From assembly GCF_000699505.1 (NCBI RefSeq), contig NZ_CP007490.1:186001-250000 (forward strand): a stretch of DNA of 64,000 nt, in the 5' to 3' direction. This document shows positions 1-6,671 of the stretch, in pieces (the stretch's first letter is position 1; each line of letters starts with the position of its first letter). Origin of the DNA: Rhodoluna lacicola. GTDB taxonomy: Bacteria; Actinomycetota; Actinomycetes; Actinomycetales; Microbacteriaceae. A program made the position numbers and the translations under genes. Under the pieces are notes generated by a model that had not been told where the DNA came from, ran no database searches, and saw only the letters and a program-made list of their open reading frames with translations.

Positions 1-165
1 AATGGCAACGGGCTTGATTTGGCGCACGGTGCCTAATCCGCGGCCGCCACCGGCCTTGCCCTCTTGCATGGTGTCCCAGGCTTGGCACTCGCCGCAGCGA
101 CCCACCCACTTGGGGGTGGTCCAACCGCAATCGGTGCAGGTAAAAGAGGATTTTGCAACAGCCAT
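1..165 (-). CDS. radA: DNA repair protein RadA, N-terminal part (cut by window edge)
   Basis: Only the first 55 residues are in the window; the reading frame stays open to base 1. They show the RadA-type zinc finger: Cys10-x2-Cys13 and Cys24-x2-Cys27, inside TDCGW and GRCGECQAW, followed by a Gly-rich linker. RadA is a RecA-like ATPase that helps branch migration in recombinational repair; the ATPase core would lie outside the window. The ATG at 165 is preceded on the minus strand by TAGTTT and a six-base gap with no ribosome binding site, so the transcript is probably leaderless. It is divergent from proC. Identification is firm from the zinc finger; completeness of the gene cannot be judged. 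Confidence 0.9.
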   Translation of the reverse strand, partial: MAVAKSSFTCTDCGWTTPKWVGRCGECQAWDTMQEGKAGGGRGLGTVRQIKPVAI

Positions 166-171
166 AGGACA

Positions 172-177
172 AAACTA
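172..177 (-). promoter_or_regulatory. -10 element of radA (leaderless)
   Basis: TAGTTT lies six bases before the radA ATG (minus strand). No Shine-Dalgarno sequence is present, so transcription probably starts at the start codon. Confidence 0.5.
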
Positions 178-232
178 CCAAGTGCTAGGGACACCGATAG
201 TTCTCTCAACAGGCGAGGCAAGGTGCCTAACC

Positions 233-238
233 TAAACT
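233..238 (+). promoter_or_regulatory. -10 element of proC (leaderless)
   Basis: TAAACT ends six bases before the GTG start of proC at 245. There is no purine-rich ribosome binding site in the gap. Confidence 0.55.
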
Positions 239-244
239 GAACAG

Positions 245-1075
245 GTGAACATCAAGCGCATCGCAATCATCGGCACCGGATCAATGGGTGGCGCAATTTT
301 GAGCGGCCTGTTGAAGTCAGGTTTCAACCCGGACAACGTATCGGTGAGCACTAAATCCACCGATAGTGCCGAGCGGCTAACCGATGAAGTTGGCGTGCTG
401 TCCTTCGCGATGGAAAACGGTGACGACGCAAACCAGATGGCGGTGGCCGGAGCGAACGTGGTTTTGATCTGCGTGAAGCCTGCATACGTAACAGAGGTAT
501 TGGCCGACATCGCCGATTCGCTTGATGACAATGCCCTGGTTATTTCTGTTGCCGCCGGAGTCACCACCTCAGCCATGGAAAAAGTTTTACCTGAAGATGT
601 AGGTGTGGTGCGCGCGATGCCAAACACGCCATCAATAGTTGGCCGCGGCCTAACCGGAATTTCTGCCGGATCACGCGCTACCGATTGGGCAGTTGAAACA
701 GCGGTGCAACTTTTTGAAACCGTTGGTAAAACGCTGGTGCTCGATGAATCAAAAATTGATGCCCTCAGCACAATTTCTGGTTCTGGACCCGCTTATGTTT
801 TTTATTTGATTGAACAGCTAACCAGCGCCGCAAAACATCAGGGCTTCAATGATGAAGAAGCTGCGCTGCTAGTGAATGAAACTTTCCTTGGCGCAGCCGA
901 ACTGCTGGTTTCTTCAAAGAAAACACCTGAGGCGTTGCGTAAGCAGGTGACTTCACCAAACGGGACCACAGAACGCGCAATCGCACGCATGACGGAAACT
1001 GATTTGCAAAAGATGTTTATTGAAGCCACCGATGCCGCTCTCGCGCGTGCTAAAGAATTGGCTGCCGGAAAGTAA
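245..1075 (+). CDS. proC: Pyrroline-5-carboxylate reductase
   Basis: Last step of proline synthesis: NAD(P)H-dependent reduction of 1-pyrroline-5-carboxylate to L-proline in the cytosol. At 276 residues it has the usual family length. The N-terminal Rossmann nucleotide site reads IGTGSMGGAIL (Gly10, Gly12, Gly15). The C-terminal dimerisation and substrate part has SGSGPAYVFYL and the signature VTSPNGTTERAI near residue 240. The GTG start is supported by the Rossmann strand starting at residue 4 and by a -10 hexamer six bases upstream. It is a single gene, divergent from radA and directly abutting the convergent TetR gene. Confidence 0.95.
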   Translation: MNIKRIAIIGTGSMGGAILSGLLKSGFNPDNVSVSTKSTDSAERLTDEVGVLSFAMENGDDANQMAVAGANVVLICVKPAYVTEVLADIADSLDDNALVISVAAGVTTSAMEKVLPEDVGVVRAMPNTPSIVGRGLTGISAGSRATDWAVETAVQLFETVGKTLVLDESKIDALSTISGSGPAYVFYLIEQLTSAAKHQGFNDEEAALLVNETFLGAAELLVSSKKTPEALRKQVTSPNGTTERAIARMTETDLQKMFIEATDAALARAKELAAGK

Positions 1076-1753
1076 TTAGTTTTGGTTTGCCAATCGATTC
1101 CAGATTGGTAGCTCGTCTGTTCCAACAAACAAACCGCTAAATGCAGTCAGCATTGATGCGTTCCACTGTTCGTCTTGCACCGGGGTGGAATCAAACTCTG
1201 CAATCACACGACCGTGCAACATTCCCAGAGTCATCACCGCTGCTGCACGTGGCTCAAGGTGCTTCTTCAGGATGCCCCGCTCCTTAAGTAGAGTCATTAC
1301 CTCGGTCAGGCTGGTGATTAATTCCGATTGCACCGCGATGATTGCGTCGCGAAGTAGTGGGCGACCGGTTGTGCTGCCAATTGTGTTTGCGCGAGCACGG
1401 GCCGGAAACTGTTCAAAGTGATGATTCAAGAACGCGAGCATCTCGTCATAGTGCTCGGCCATCTCTTTGGCACTGGTCATTCGTGACATGAAGCGTTTGA
1501 CCCTATCGATGTCACTTTGGATTGCAGTGCGAAATGTGTGCACGTAGGCGGCGCGAATCAAACCGTCGCGGTCGCCAAAGTGGTGATAAATGGAACCGAT
1601 GGAAACCTTGGTCTGGGCGGAAATCTCTTGGACTCTAACCGCTGCTTCACCGCCGATCCTCATGGCGTCGCTGGCGGCGATTAGCACCGCATCAACGGTC
1701 TCGTGGGCACGAGCCTGCTTAGGCTGGGGTGCTGGTTTCTGCGAGTTTGGCAT
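1076..1753 (-). CDS. TetR/AcrR family transcriptional regulator
   Basis: A 225-residue one-component repressor. The N-terminal helix-turn-helix lies around residues 35-75 and ends in the typical VSIGSIYHHFGDRDGLIRAAY. The remainder is an all-helical ligand-binding and dimer domain without a recognisable ligand signature. An AAGGG ribosome binding site stands before the ATG. Two copies of the palindrome TTTCTAGAAA lie 15-48 bases upstream, so autorepression is likely. Its target genes are not evident: arsC upstream has its own promoter and proC is convergent. The effector is unknown. Confidence 0.85.
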   Translation of the reverse strand: MPNSQKPAPQPKQARAHETVDAVLIAASDAMRIGGEAAVRVQEISAQTKVSIGSIYHHFGDRDGLIRAAYVHTFRTAIQSDIDRVKRFMSRMTSAKEMAEHYDEMLAFLNHHFEQFPARARANTIGSTTGRPLLRDAIIAVQSELITSLTEVMTLLKERGILKKHLEPRAAAVMTLGMLHGRVIAEFDSTPVQDEQWNASMLTAFSGLFVGTDELPIWNRLANQN

Positions 1754-1768
1754 GGTGCCCTTCGGTAG

Positions 1769-1801
1769 TTTCTAGAAAGTTTGACACTTTCTTTCTAGAA
1801 A
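1769..1801. promoter_or_regulatory. Paired palindromic operator upstream of the TetR gene
   Basis: Two perfect 10-bp palindromes TTTCTAGAAA at 1769-1778 and 1792-1801, 23 bp centre to centre. Between them a 7-bp inverted repeat AGAAAGT (1774-1780) / ACTTTCT (1786-1792) gives a larger dyad centred at 1783. This is a typical layout for two TetR dimers. Confidence 0.6.
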
Positions 1802-1830
1802 TAACCGGAGGAGCGTCCTAAATAATCCCG

Positions 1831-2235
1831 CTATTTAGCGTCAATTTCAGCGATGAGCGCCTCTACCTTGGCGCGAACAGCGTCACGAATTGGGCGAACC
1901 GCATCCACACCCTGACCGGCCGGGTCATCAAGTGGCCAGTCCAAGTAGGTCTTACCTGGGAAGAAAGGGCAGGTGTCGCCGCAACCCATGGTGATGACGT
2001 AGTCGGATTCTTTTACAGCTTCATCAGTCAACTTCTTAGGAAAATTGACGCTGATGTCGATGCCTTCTTCGGCCATTGCCTCAACCGCTGCCGGATTTAC
2101 TTTGTCTCCCGGGTCTGTTCCAGCCGATCTAACCTCGATTCGGTCACCGGCCAGGTGCTTTAGGTAACCGGCGGCCATCTGTGAACGGCCGGCGTTGTGA
2201 ATGCAGACGAAAAGAACTGAAGCTTTGGTAGTCAT
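1831..2235 (-). CDS. arsC: Arsenate reductase, low-molecular-weight phosphatase type
   Basis: A 134-residue arsenate reductase that would convert As(V) to As(III). The P-loop CIHNAGRS gives catalytic Cys11 with the CX5R motif (Arg17). Two further cysteines, Cys85 and Cys89, in GCGDTCPFFPG match the second and third cysteines of thioredoxin-coupled ArsC, so an intramolecular disulfide relay is plausible. The DDP motif near residue 104 supplies the general acid. No arsenite efflux gene is adjacent; however, the neighbouring MIP-family channel belongs to a superfamily that can pass arsenite. TAACCT lies six bases before the ATG and no Shine-Dalgarno sequence is visible, so it is probably leaderless and separate from the aquaporin gene. 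Confidence 0.9.
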   Translation of the reverse strand: MTTKASVLFVCIHNAGRSQMAAGYLKHLAGDRIEVRSAGTDPGDKVNPAAVEAMAEEGIDISVNFPKKLTDEAVKESDYVITMGCGDTCPFFPGKTYLDWPLDDPAGQGVDAVRPIRDAVRAKVEALIAEIDAK

Positions 2236-2241
2236 AGAGAA

Positions 2242-2247
2242 AGGTTA
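2242..2247 (-). promoter_or_regulatory. -10 element of arsC (leaderless)
   Basis: TAACCT on the minus strand, six bases before the arsC ATG. It sits immediately after the 12-bp hairpin at 2248-2283, which would stop transcripts coming from the aquaporin gene. Confidence 0.55.
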
Positions 2248-2283
2248 AAGCAAAACGCGCCGGCTAACCGACGCGTTTTGCTT
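2248..2283 (-). terminator. Long hairpin between the aquaporin gene and arsC
   Basis: Perfect 12-bp arms 2248-2259 and 2272-2283 (AAGCAAAACGCG / CGCGTTTTGCTT), with a small CGG-CTAA-CCG stem inside the loop. On the minus strand the arm ends in TTTTGCTTTAACC. It is best read as the terminator of the SOUL-aquaporin operon; it could also function on the other strand. Confidence 0.7.
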
Positions 2284-2296
2284 AACGAATAGTGAA

Positions 2297-3160
2297 TTAC
2301 TTCTTTACTTCAGCCTTTGCCGCTGGCTTCTTAGCTGCCGGCTTCTTTGCAACAGTCTTTGCAGCGGCAACCTTTGGCGCAGCAGCCTTAGCTGGTGCCT
2401 TCTTGGCTACCGGCTTCTTGGCCGCCGCAGGTTTTGCCGCCGCAGGCTTTGCTGCAACTGGGCTTGAAGCAGCAGCTGCTGGAGCAGCCACGATAGGAGC
2501 TGGCACAAACTTTGGAGCTTCCTGCTTGGCAGGCGCCTTCTTTGCGGTTGATGCACCGGTGATGATTAGCAACAGGATTGCAACCACAAGACCGGCTAGC
2601 TGCGCGATGATGATGCTTGAGGTGCTGCCGGTTGAGATTCCGTTGAACATCCAACCAAAAGAAACCGCAGGGTTTGCAAACGCGTTGGTCACTGTGAACG
2701 ATGACGCTACGAAGAACCAGCTAGCAACACCAATCCAAACTAGGTTTGACTGCTTGTTGTTTACCAAAGTTCCGATGATGAAAATCAAACCTGCAGTTGC
2801 AACTACTTCACCCAAGAAGATCGGGGTGTTTACCTGGTTGCCAGCTGAAAAAGGCTGGATGGTCTTTTCCCAAAGAGCAAGACCAGCAGCGGTTCCGAAG
2901 AACGCGCCAACTAACTGAGCTGCAACGAATGCAACCAGTGTGCCAAATGAGATGGTCTTCTTGGCAAAGAAGTAAATAGACACAGCAGGGTTAAAGTGAC
3001 CACCGCTGATGCCACCCAAAGAAAGAATCATTAGACCCAGGGTCAACGCAGCGGTGAGGCCACGGAATGGAGATTCAGATGCTGCTGCACCGGCAATTGC
3101 GAGAAGGTAAGTGAAGGTACCGAGGAATTCGGCGATTACCTTTTTTAGAGTTGCGTTCAT
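2297..3160 (-). CDS. MIP-family channel (aquaporin-like) with Lys/Ala-rich tail
   Basis: Six-helix major intrinsic protein, 287 residues. Both half-helix motifs are present: HFNPAVS (Asn57-Pro-Ala) and FANPAVSFGW (Asn163-Pro-Ala). The position after the second NPA, normally the arginine of the aromatic/Arg selectivity filter, is valine here, so water specificity is doubtful and small neutral solutes are possible. Residues from about 204 onward form an 84-residue tail made of Lys, Ala and Pro (AAKKP and KPAAAKK units) resembling histone H1 or HU tails; it should lie in the cytoplasm and is unusual for this family. The ATG overlaps the stop of the SOUL gene by ATGA, indicating translational coupling. 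Confidence 0.88.
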   Translation of the reverse strand: MNATLKKVIAEFLGTFTYLLAIAGAAASESPFRGLTAALTLGLMILSLGGISGGHFNPAVSIYFFAKKTISFGTLVAFVAAQLVGAFFGTAAGLALWEKTIQPFSAGNQVNTPIFLGEVVATAGLIFIIGTLVNNKQSNLVWIGVASWFFVASSFTVTNAFANPAVSFGWMFNGISTGSTSSIIIAQLAGLVVAILLLIITGASTAKKAPAKQEAPKFVPAPIVAAPAAAASSPVAAKPAAAKPAAAKKPVAKKAPAKAAAPKVAAAKTVAKKPAAKKPAAKAEVKK

Positions 3161-3681
3161 AGAGCCTTAGGCCTTTCAATTTTTATGATTGCTTCGTTCC
3201 GCTTCAGGAAACCGGGTTTCCATGGAGGATCAAATCTTGCCCAGTATATTGCTCCAATTGGTACTAATCCGGCAGCCTTCACGGCGTTTAGCAATTGTTC
3301 GCCTTCGGTTTCAAATCGATGTTCGTTCCAACCACCACCAAAACGTCTAGCTGCGGCAAAGTGGGCCGGGGTGGGCACCATCTCAACTCGAGAATCGGTT
3401 GGCACGGGAACATCATCGGGGTTCATGCCAGCCGGAAGCACAAAGCTCACCAGATGCTGATCAGTAGCCGTGGGTTCCTGAATTACAGGTGCGGTCATTG
3501 CAATTTTCTGACCGGTTTGGTTGTTGCCGCTGATGAAGCGCACCAGTGGCCCAAAGGCCATATTCCCGGCCCGCATAAAGTCACCGGTCACGCTCACCTG
3601 CATCAAAACGCAGGGCTCGTACTCGCGAATCTCAAGGTCGTCTAGGCGTTTTACCACTCGGTATTTCTGCTGTTCGGTCAC
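3157..3681 (-). CDS. SOUL-family heme-binding protein
   Basis: A 174-residue protein of the SOUL/HBP family, recognised by the opening YRVVKRLDDLEIREYEP, the central IAMTAPV motif and the closing AIYWARFDPPWKPGFLKRNE. Members bind haem or tetrapyrroles; the bacterial role is not settled. There is no signal peptide, so it is cytosolic. The GTG start is set by TACGCT six bases upstream and by the domain beginning at residue 5. It is the first gene of a two-gene unit with the aquaporin-like channel (4-bp overlap). Confidence 0.85.
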   Translation of the reverse strand: MTEQQKYRVVKRLDDLEIREYEPCVLMQVSVTGDFMRAGNMAFGPLVRFISGNNQTGQKIAMTAPVIQEPTATDQHLVSFVLPAGMNPDDVPVPTDSRVEMVPTPAHFAAARRFGGGWNEHRFETEGEQLLNAVKAAGLVPIGAIYWARFDPPWKPGFLKRNEAIIKIERPKAL

Positions 3682-3687
3682 GGTAGA

Positions 3688-3693
3688 AGCGTA
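3688..3693 (-). promoter_or_regulatory. -10 element of the SOUL-aquaporin operon (leaderless)
   Basis: TACGCT on the minus strand, six bases before the GTG start; no Shine-Dalgarno sequence in the gap. Confidence 0.45.
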
Positions 3694-3774
3694 CGCCCGA
3701 TTCGGGCTAGAATAGGGAAATCGTTTTGCTTACGGCCTCCTGGTCGATAATCATCCAAAAACTGTGAGGTCCCT

Positions 3775-3873
3775 ATGGGTTCAGTAATTAAGAAGCGCCG
3801 CAAGCGTATGTCTAAGAAGAAGCACCGCAAGTTGCTTCGTAAGACTCGTCACCAGCGTCGCAATAAGAAGTAA
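3775..3873 (+). CDS. Small basic ribosomal protein bS22 / AURKAIP1-COX24 domain
   Basis: A 32-residue peptide starting [19 protein letters not shown] and ending in RRNKK; more than half the residues are Lys or Arg. This matches the actinobacterial bS22-type small-subunit protein with the COX24/AURKAIP1 domain, which is annotated in nearly all relatives. A GAGGT ribosome binding site lies seven bases upstream of the ATG. It is a single gene closed by a strong terminator. The identification rests on sequence recognition and the conserved length. Confidence 0.9.
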   Translation: MGSVIKKRRKRMSKKKHRKLLRKTRHQRRNKK

Positions 3874-3891
3874 ATCTTCTTATCGAGCTTT

Positions 3892-3924
3892 AGCCCGCCG
3901 GCATTTGTGCCAGGCGGGTTTTTG
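3892..3924 (+). terminator. Intrinsic terminator after the bS22 gene
   Basis: Stem CCCGCC-GGCA / TGCC-A-GGCGGG (3894-3918) with a TTTG loop, followed by TTTTT. Confidence 0.85.
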
Positions 3925-3969
3925 CGTTTGGAGGGGTTTTAAATCACACCGATACCGGTGAGCGCGTTG

Positions 3970-4689
3970 CTACTTTTTATTGGCGCGCAGTTCGCGCTTT
4001 TTGAAATCAAGAATTGGCCAGCCGGCTTCATTTGCGTAATAGCGAAGGGCAACATCGGGGTTTACGCAGTGCGGGTTTCCAACGGCAGTAAGCATAGGCA
4101 AATCGTTCACGCTGTCTGAGTAGGCGTAGGAACGGCTGAGGCTGATGTTGCGCTCCTCGGCAAGTGCACGAACCGCCTTGCGCTTTGCCTTGCCGTGCAG
4201 GGTCTTGCCAATCAACTTTCCGGTAAGAATTCCGTCTTTGCCAACTTCAACGATTGTGCCTAGGCCGCCGGTTAGACCAAGGCGGTGCGCAATTACATCG
4301 GCAATTTCCTTTGGGGTTGCGGTGACCAGCCAAACTTCGCGGCCGGCCTTGATGTGCTCTTGCGCGATGCGCACGGTTTCTGGCCAAAGCTTTGGGCTGA
4401 TGTAGTTTTCGTAAACCTCGTCGGTGAGGTCGGTTAGGTCAGTAGCTTTGTGGCCGGCGATCAGGCTTAGTGCCTTGTCCTTAATTGCATCAAGGGAATT
4501 TAGTTTTTCGCCACGCGAAATAAACAGGCTCTGCTGCCAGGCCATGCGCCAAAAATCTTTGCGATTAAAAAAGCCTTTTTTGAATGCTGCCTTGCCAAAC
4601 AAGAAACTCGATGACCCACGCAAGATGGTGTTGTCGACGTCGAAGAACGCAGCTTCGATCTTTCGGGGTTTCTTTGGAGTTTCGGGCAC
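3970..4689 (-). CDS. HAD-superfamily hydrolase, subfamily IB (SerB-like)
   Basis: A 239-residue phosphatase with all HAD motifs: motif I FFDVDNTIL (Asp17 nucleophile, Asp19 acid/base), motif II VTATP around residue 118, a lysine in GKAKRKA, and motif IV SDSVNDLPML. The helical cap between motifs I and II puts it in the IB group with phosphoserine phosphatases and the CicA-like enzymes of actinobacteria; the substrate is not predictable. GTG start, with TAAACT six bases upstream, hence probably leaderless. Divergent from the glutaredoxin-like gene. Confidence 0.85.
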   Translation of the reverse strand: MPETPKKPRKIEAAFFDVDNTILRGSSSFLFGKAAFKKGFFNRKDFWRMAWQQSLFISRGEKLNSLDAIKDKALSLIAGHKATDLTDLTDEVYENYISPKLWPETVRIAQEHIKAGREVWLVTATPKEIADVIAHRLGLTGGLGTIVEVGKDGILTGKLIGKTLHGKAKRKAVRALAEERNISLSRSYAYSDSVNDLPMLTAVGNPHCVNPDVALRYYANEAGWPILDFKKRELRANKK

Positions 4690-4695
4690 CTAGCA

Positions 4696-4701
4696 AGTTT
4701 A
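4696..4701 (-). promoter_or_regulatory. -10 element of the HAD gene (leaderless)
   Basis: TAAACT on the minus strand, six bases before the GTG at 4689. Confidence 0.5.
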
Positions 4702-4743
4702 GAGTGTGCCGGCGGTGAGTATTACTGAATAGGTGCGCTGGCT

Positions 4744-4749
4744 TAGGCT
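4744..4749 (+). promoter_or_regulatory. -10 element of the glutaredoxin-like gene (leaderless)
   Basis: TAGGCT, six bases before the ATG at 4756. Confidence 0.5.
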
Positions 4750-4755
4750 GGAAAC

Positions 4756-5028
4756 ATGAGCATTCAGTTGACCCTAATTGGCAAGCCGGGGTGTCACCTT
4801 TGTGACGAGGCTCGCGATGCAATTGATGGCGTGCTGCTTGAGTTTCGCCAGAAGAATCCAAACACCGATGTCACGGTTGAGGAGCTAAACATTCTTGAGG
4901 ACGAAGCTTTGCGCCTGAAATATGCCGAGGAGATCCCGGTGCTACTGATTGACGGCAAAATGCACAACTACTGGCGAATCGACGACGAGCGTTTGATGCG
5001 TGCTCTCTATGCCAAGGCCTCTAAATAA
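4756..5028 (+). CDS. Glutaredoxin-like protein (DUF836 family)
   Basis: A 90-residue thioredoxin-fold protein. The redox motif is Cys13-His-Leu-Cys16 in IGKPGCHLCDEA, followed by the cis-Pro region EEIPVLLIDG. It lacks the YxCPYC signature of classical glutaredoxin and fits the DUF836 group common in actinobacteria. It is likely a cytosolic thiol oxidoreductase using mycothiol or thioredoxin reductase; the partner is unknown. Divergent from the HAD gene, with its own leaderless-type promoter. Confidence 0.85.
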   Translation: MSIQLTLIGKPGCHLCDEARDAIDGVLLEFRQKNPNTDVTVEELNILEDEALRLKYAEEIPVLLIDGKMHNYWRIDDERLMRALYAKASK

Positions 5029-5054
5029 AAGGTCTCAAAATAAGCGTTCGCGGT

Positions 5055-5060
5055 TAGGCT
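5055..5060 (+). promoter_or_regulatory. -10 element of the 50-residue protein gene (leaderless)
   Basis: TAGGCT, six bases before the ATG at 5067; same hexamer and spacing as the gene just upstream. Confidence 0.45.
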
Positions 5061-5066
5061 AAAACA

Positions 5067-5219
5067 ATGCGTTGGATACTGAAGAAGTTCTGGTTCCCGA
5101 TCCTGTTGATCGCGCTAAAAATGCTGAGCAAGAAGTACCCATGGGCTGGCAAGGCTTACAACGGCATCACCAAGGTGGCCGCCCCAATCAAAACGGTCAA
5201 GGGTACCGTCAAGAAATAA
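5067..5219 (+). CDS. Small basic hypothetical protein (50 aa)
   Basis: Not recognised. The 50-residue product opens with a hydrophobic, basic segment (MRWILKKFWFPILLIAL) and continues with a Lys-rich part ending in KTVKGTVKK; 12 of the 50 residues are lysine. It may be membrane-associated through the N-terminal segment. Support for a real gene: a TAGGCT hexamer six bases before the ATG, placement right after the DUF836 gene, and a hairpin just after the stop. Too short for most gene finders. Confidence 0.55.
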   Translation: MRWILKKFWFPILLIALKMLSKKYPWAGKAYNGITKVAAPIKTVKGTVKK

Positions 5220-5224
5220 GAAAA

Positions 5225-5265
5225 CCCTCGGCAATCACGCACTTGGTTTGCCCGACTACCGAGGG
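5225..5265. terminator. Candidate bidirectional terminator
   Basis: Inverted repeat CCCTCGG (5225-5231) / CCGAGGG (5259-5265) between two convergent genes. The minus strand reads TTTTC straight after the stem. The loop is long (27 nt), so strength is uncertain. Confidence 0.45.
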
Positions 5266-5277
5266 AGTCTTTGGTTC

Positions 5278-6204
5278 TTATTTTTGGCGATCAACCACAA
5301 TTAGCAATGTGCTCTTAGGGTCTAGCCATGATCCAATTCCAGGCTCTGTTCGAAGCACAACAACGTCACCCGCTGTATCAGACTCGTTGAGGTAATTAAT
5401 CTCAACGTTTTCAATGCCAACCGCCGTTAGAGCAGCTTGGAATTCTGGAATCGTCATACCAGTTATGTCTGGTACTTCAATCGGATCTGCTGCAACCGGG
5501 AATAGCGGATTTCCGTTTTGGTCTTGGTAGGTAAGCCCATTCACTTCAGCACCAGCGGCATCGAATGCTTTCACCTGCAGGACCTGTTCGCCATTGAGCT
5601 GAAGTCCTTGCCTATTTGCATAATCGGTGCTCTGGACTAAATCATTATTTGCCACGTATTGATCGAAGGTTCTAAGCCCAGAATCAATTGCGGGCACTAG
5701 GAGCACAATTGCAATCAAGTTGAGTGGCAAAAGAATTGATTTGAATAAGCGAGCGGTGAACCACAGGCCGCGACCCCACATGATGCTTAAGAACACCGCA
5801 ACTGGGAATAGCCACATTGGCAACAGGAATGTTCCAAAGATTACAAACATCACAACAACTCGAAGGACCCACCAAACCGGGCGAATCGAAATACCAAAAT
5901 CTAAAACCCAGGTTCCCAGTGATGACTTACGGAACCAGTCCTCAGTGTTTTGAATAAGAGCCATCGAAGAGAAGGCTCTTCGTCTTAGAGTCTTTGGTGC
6001 AACGCCCGCTGCCTCACGCAATTCGGCCGCGTAATCAGCAGCAGAAATGTTGGCAAAATCCACACCTTCCTCCGCAAGCTTCTCGGCAAGGTCAGCCTCA
6101 AGGCCATCGGTGAGGTCTTGAATTTCACGCTTTGGCAGATCGGCTAATTCGGCACGAACTGCTTCGGCGAATGCCTGGATGTTGATGTCAGTTAGAGATG
6201 TCAT
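5278..6204 (-). CDS. PASTA-domain membrane protein with HAAS-like N-terminus
   Basis: A 308-residue protein in three parts. Residues 1-70 are helical and acidic (FAEAVRAELADLPKREIQDLTDGLEADL) and resemble the HAAS/DUF1700 signalling segment often encoded beside PadR regulators. Residues about 95-185 hold three hydrophobic membrane segments. After an extracytoplasmic linker, residues 236-305 form one PASTA domain (VPDITGMTIPEFQAALTAVG, and PGIGSWLDP). PASTA domains bind muropeptides or beta-lactams in kinases and PBPs; there is no kinase here. The ATG overlaps the PadR stop by one base (TAATG), so the pair is co-expressed. Confidence 0.75.
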   Translation of the reverse strand: MTSLTDINIQAFAEAVRAELADLPKREIQDLTDGLEADLAEKLAEEGVDFANISAADYAAELREAAGVAPKTLRRRAFSSMALIQNTEDWFRKSSLGTWVLDFGISIRPVWWVLRVVVMFVIFGTFLLPMWLFPVAVFLSIMWGRGLWFTARLFKSILLPLNLIAIVLLVPAIDSGLRTFDQYVANNDLVQSTDYANRQGLQLNGEQVLQVKAFDAAGAEVNGLTYQDQNGNPLFPVAADPIEVPDITGMTIPEFQAALTAVGIENVEINYLNESDTAGDVVVLRTEPGIGSWLDPKSTLLIVVDRQK

Positions 6205-6557
6205 TAGTTTCCTCCGTTGTTGCGTGATGAATTGCGTTTGCCGGTTTCGAGAAGCGCGGTCATGGTGCTGCTGAATGACAGCCAGCTTTTGCGTTGTTCG
6301 GCGAGCATCTTGCTGCCGGTTTCATTGATGCCGTAGTACTTGCGGTGGGGGCCGTCTTCAGATGCCACCACGTAGCTGTTGAGTGCACCGGCCGTGAATA
6401 GGCGGCGCAGGGTGCCGTACACCGATGCGTCACCAACCTCATCGAGACCTGCTTGTTTGAGTCGCCGAACTATGTCGTAGCCATAGCCGTCTTCGTGCTC
6501 GATAACCGCAAGCACCGCGACGTCTAAGACGCCTTTGAGCAATTGAGTTGAATCCAC
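6204..6557 (-). CDS. PadR family transcriptional regulator
   Basis: A winged-helix regulator of about 117 residues. The sequence from the GTG at 6557 (VDSTQLLKGVLDVAVLAVIEH) matches the usual start of this family, and GGGGG lies four bases upstream; a TTG at 6572 is a weaker alternative. The wing and recognition helix are in GDASVYGTLRRLFTAGAL. The one-base overlap with the PASTA membrane gene is the classic PadR/HAAS-type pairing. The ligand is unknown; autoregulation is likely. Confidence 0.85.
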   Translation of the reverse strand: MDSTQLLKGVLDVAVLAVIEHEDGYGYDIVRRLKQAGLDEVGDASVYGTLRRLFTAGALNSYVVASEDGPHRKYYGINETGSKMLAEQRKSWLSFSSTMTALLETGKRNSSRNNGGN

Positions 6558-6639
6558 GTTGCCCCCTTTCAATGGTTAAACTATTACACATTACGGAGTA
6601 GTGCGCAATCTGTAAATACTCAGCGTGCCAGGCTAGACA

Positions 6640-6658
6640 TCTATACTTTCTGTATAGA
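6640..6658 (+). promoter_or_regulatory. vapBC promoter and operator
   Basis: Perfect inverted repeat TCTATAC (6640-6646) / GTATAGA (6652-6658) with a 5-bp spacer. The left arm holds a consensus -10 TATACT (6642-6647). Binding of the VapBC complex here would block its own transcription. AAGGAG (6661-6666) is the ribosome binding site. Confidence 0.7.
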
Positions 6659-6671
6659 CAAAGGAGACGCT

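Noticed and set aside
2292-2918. 208-residue Ala/Phe-rich open frame opposite the aquaporin gene
   Set aside because: It is the antisense of the Lys/Ala-rich tail; composition is forced by the repeat, and the NPA motifs on the other strand prove the coding direction.
5072-5395. 107-residue frame on the plus strand
   Set aside because: Out-of-frame reading of the 50-residue gene that continues antisense into the PASTA gene; no ribosome binding site and no family.
6558-6572. TTG start for the PadR regulator five codons upstream
   Set aside because: It would include the GGGGG ribosome binding site within the coding region; the GTG at 6557 fits the family start.
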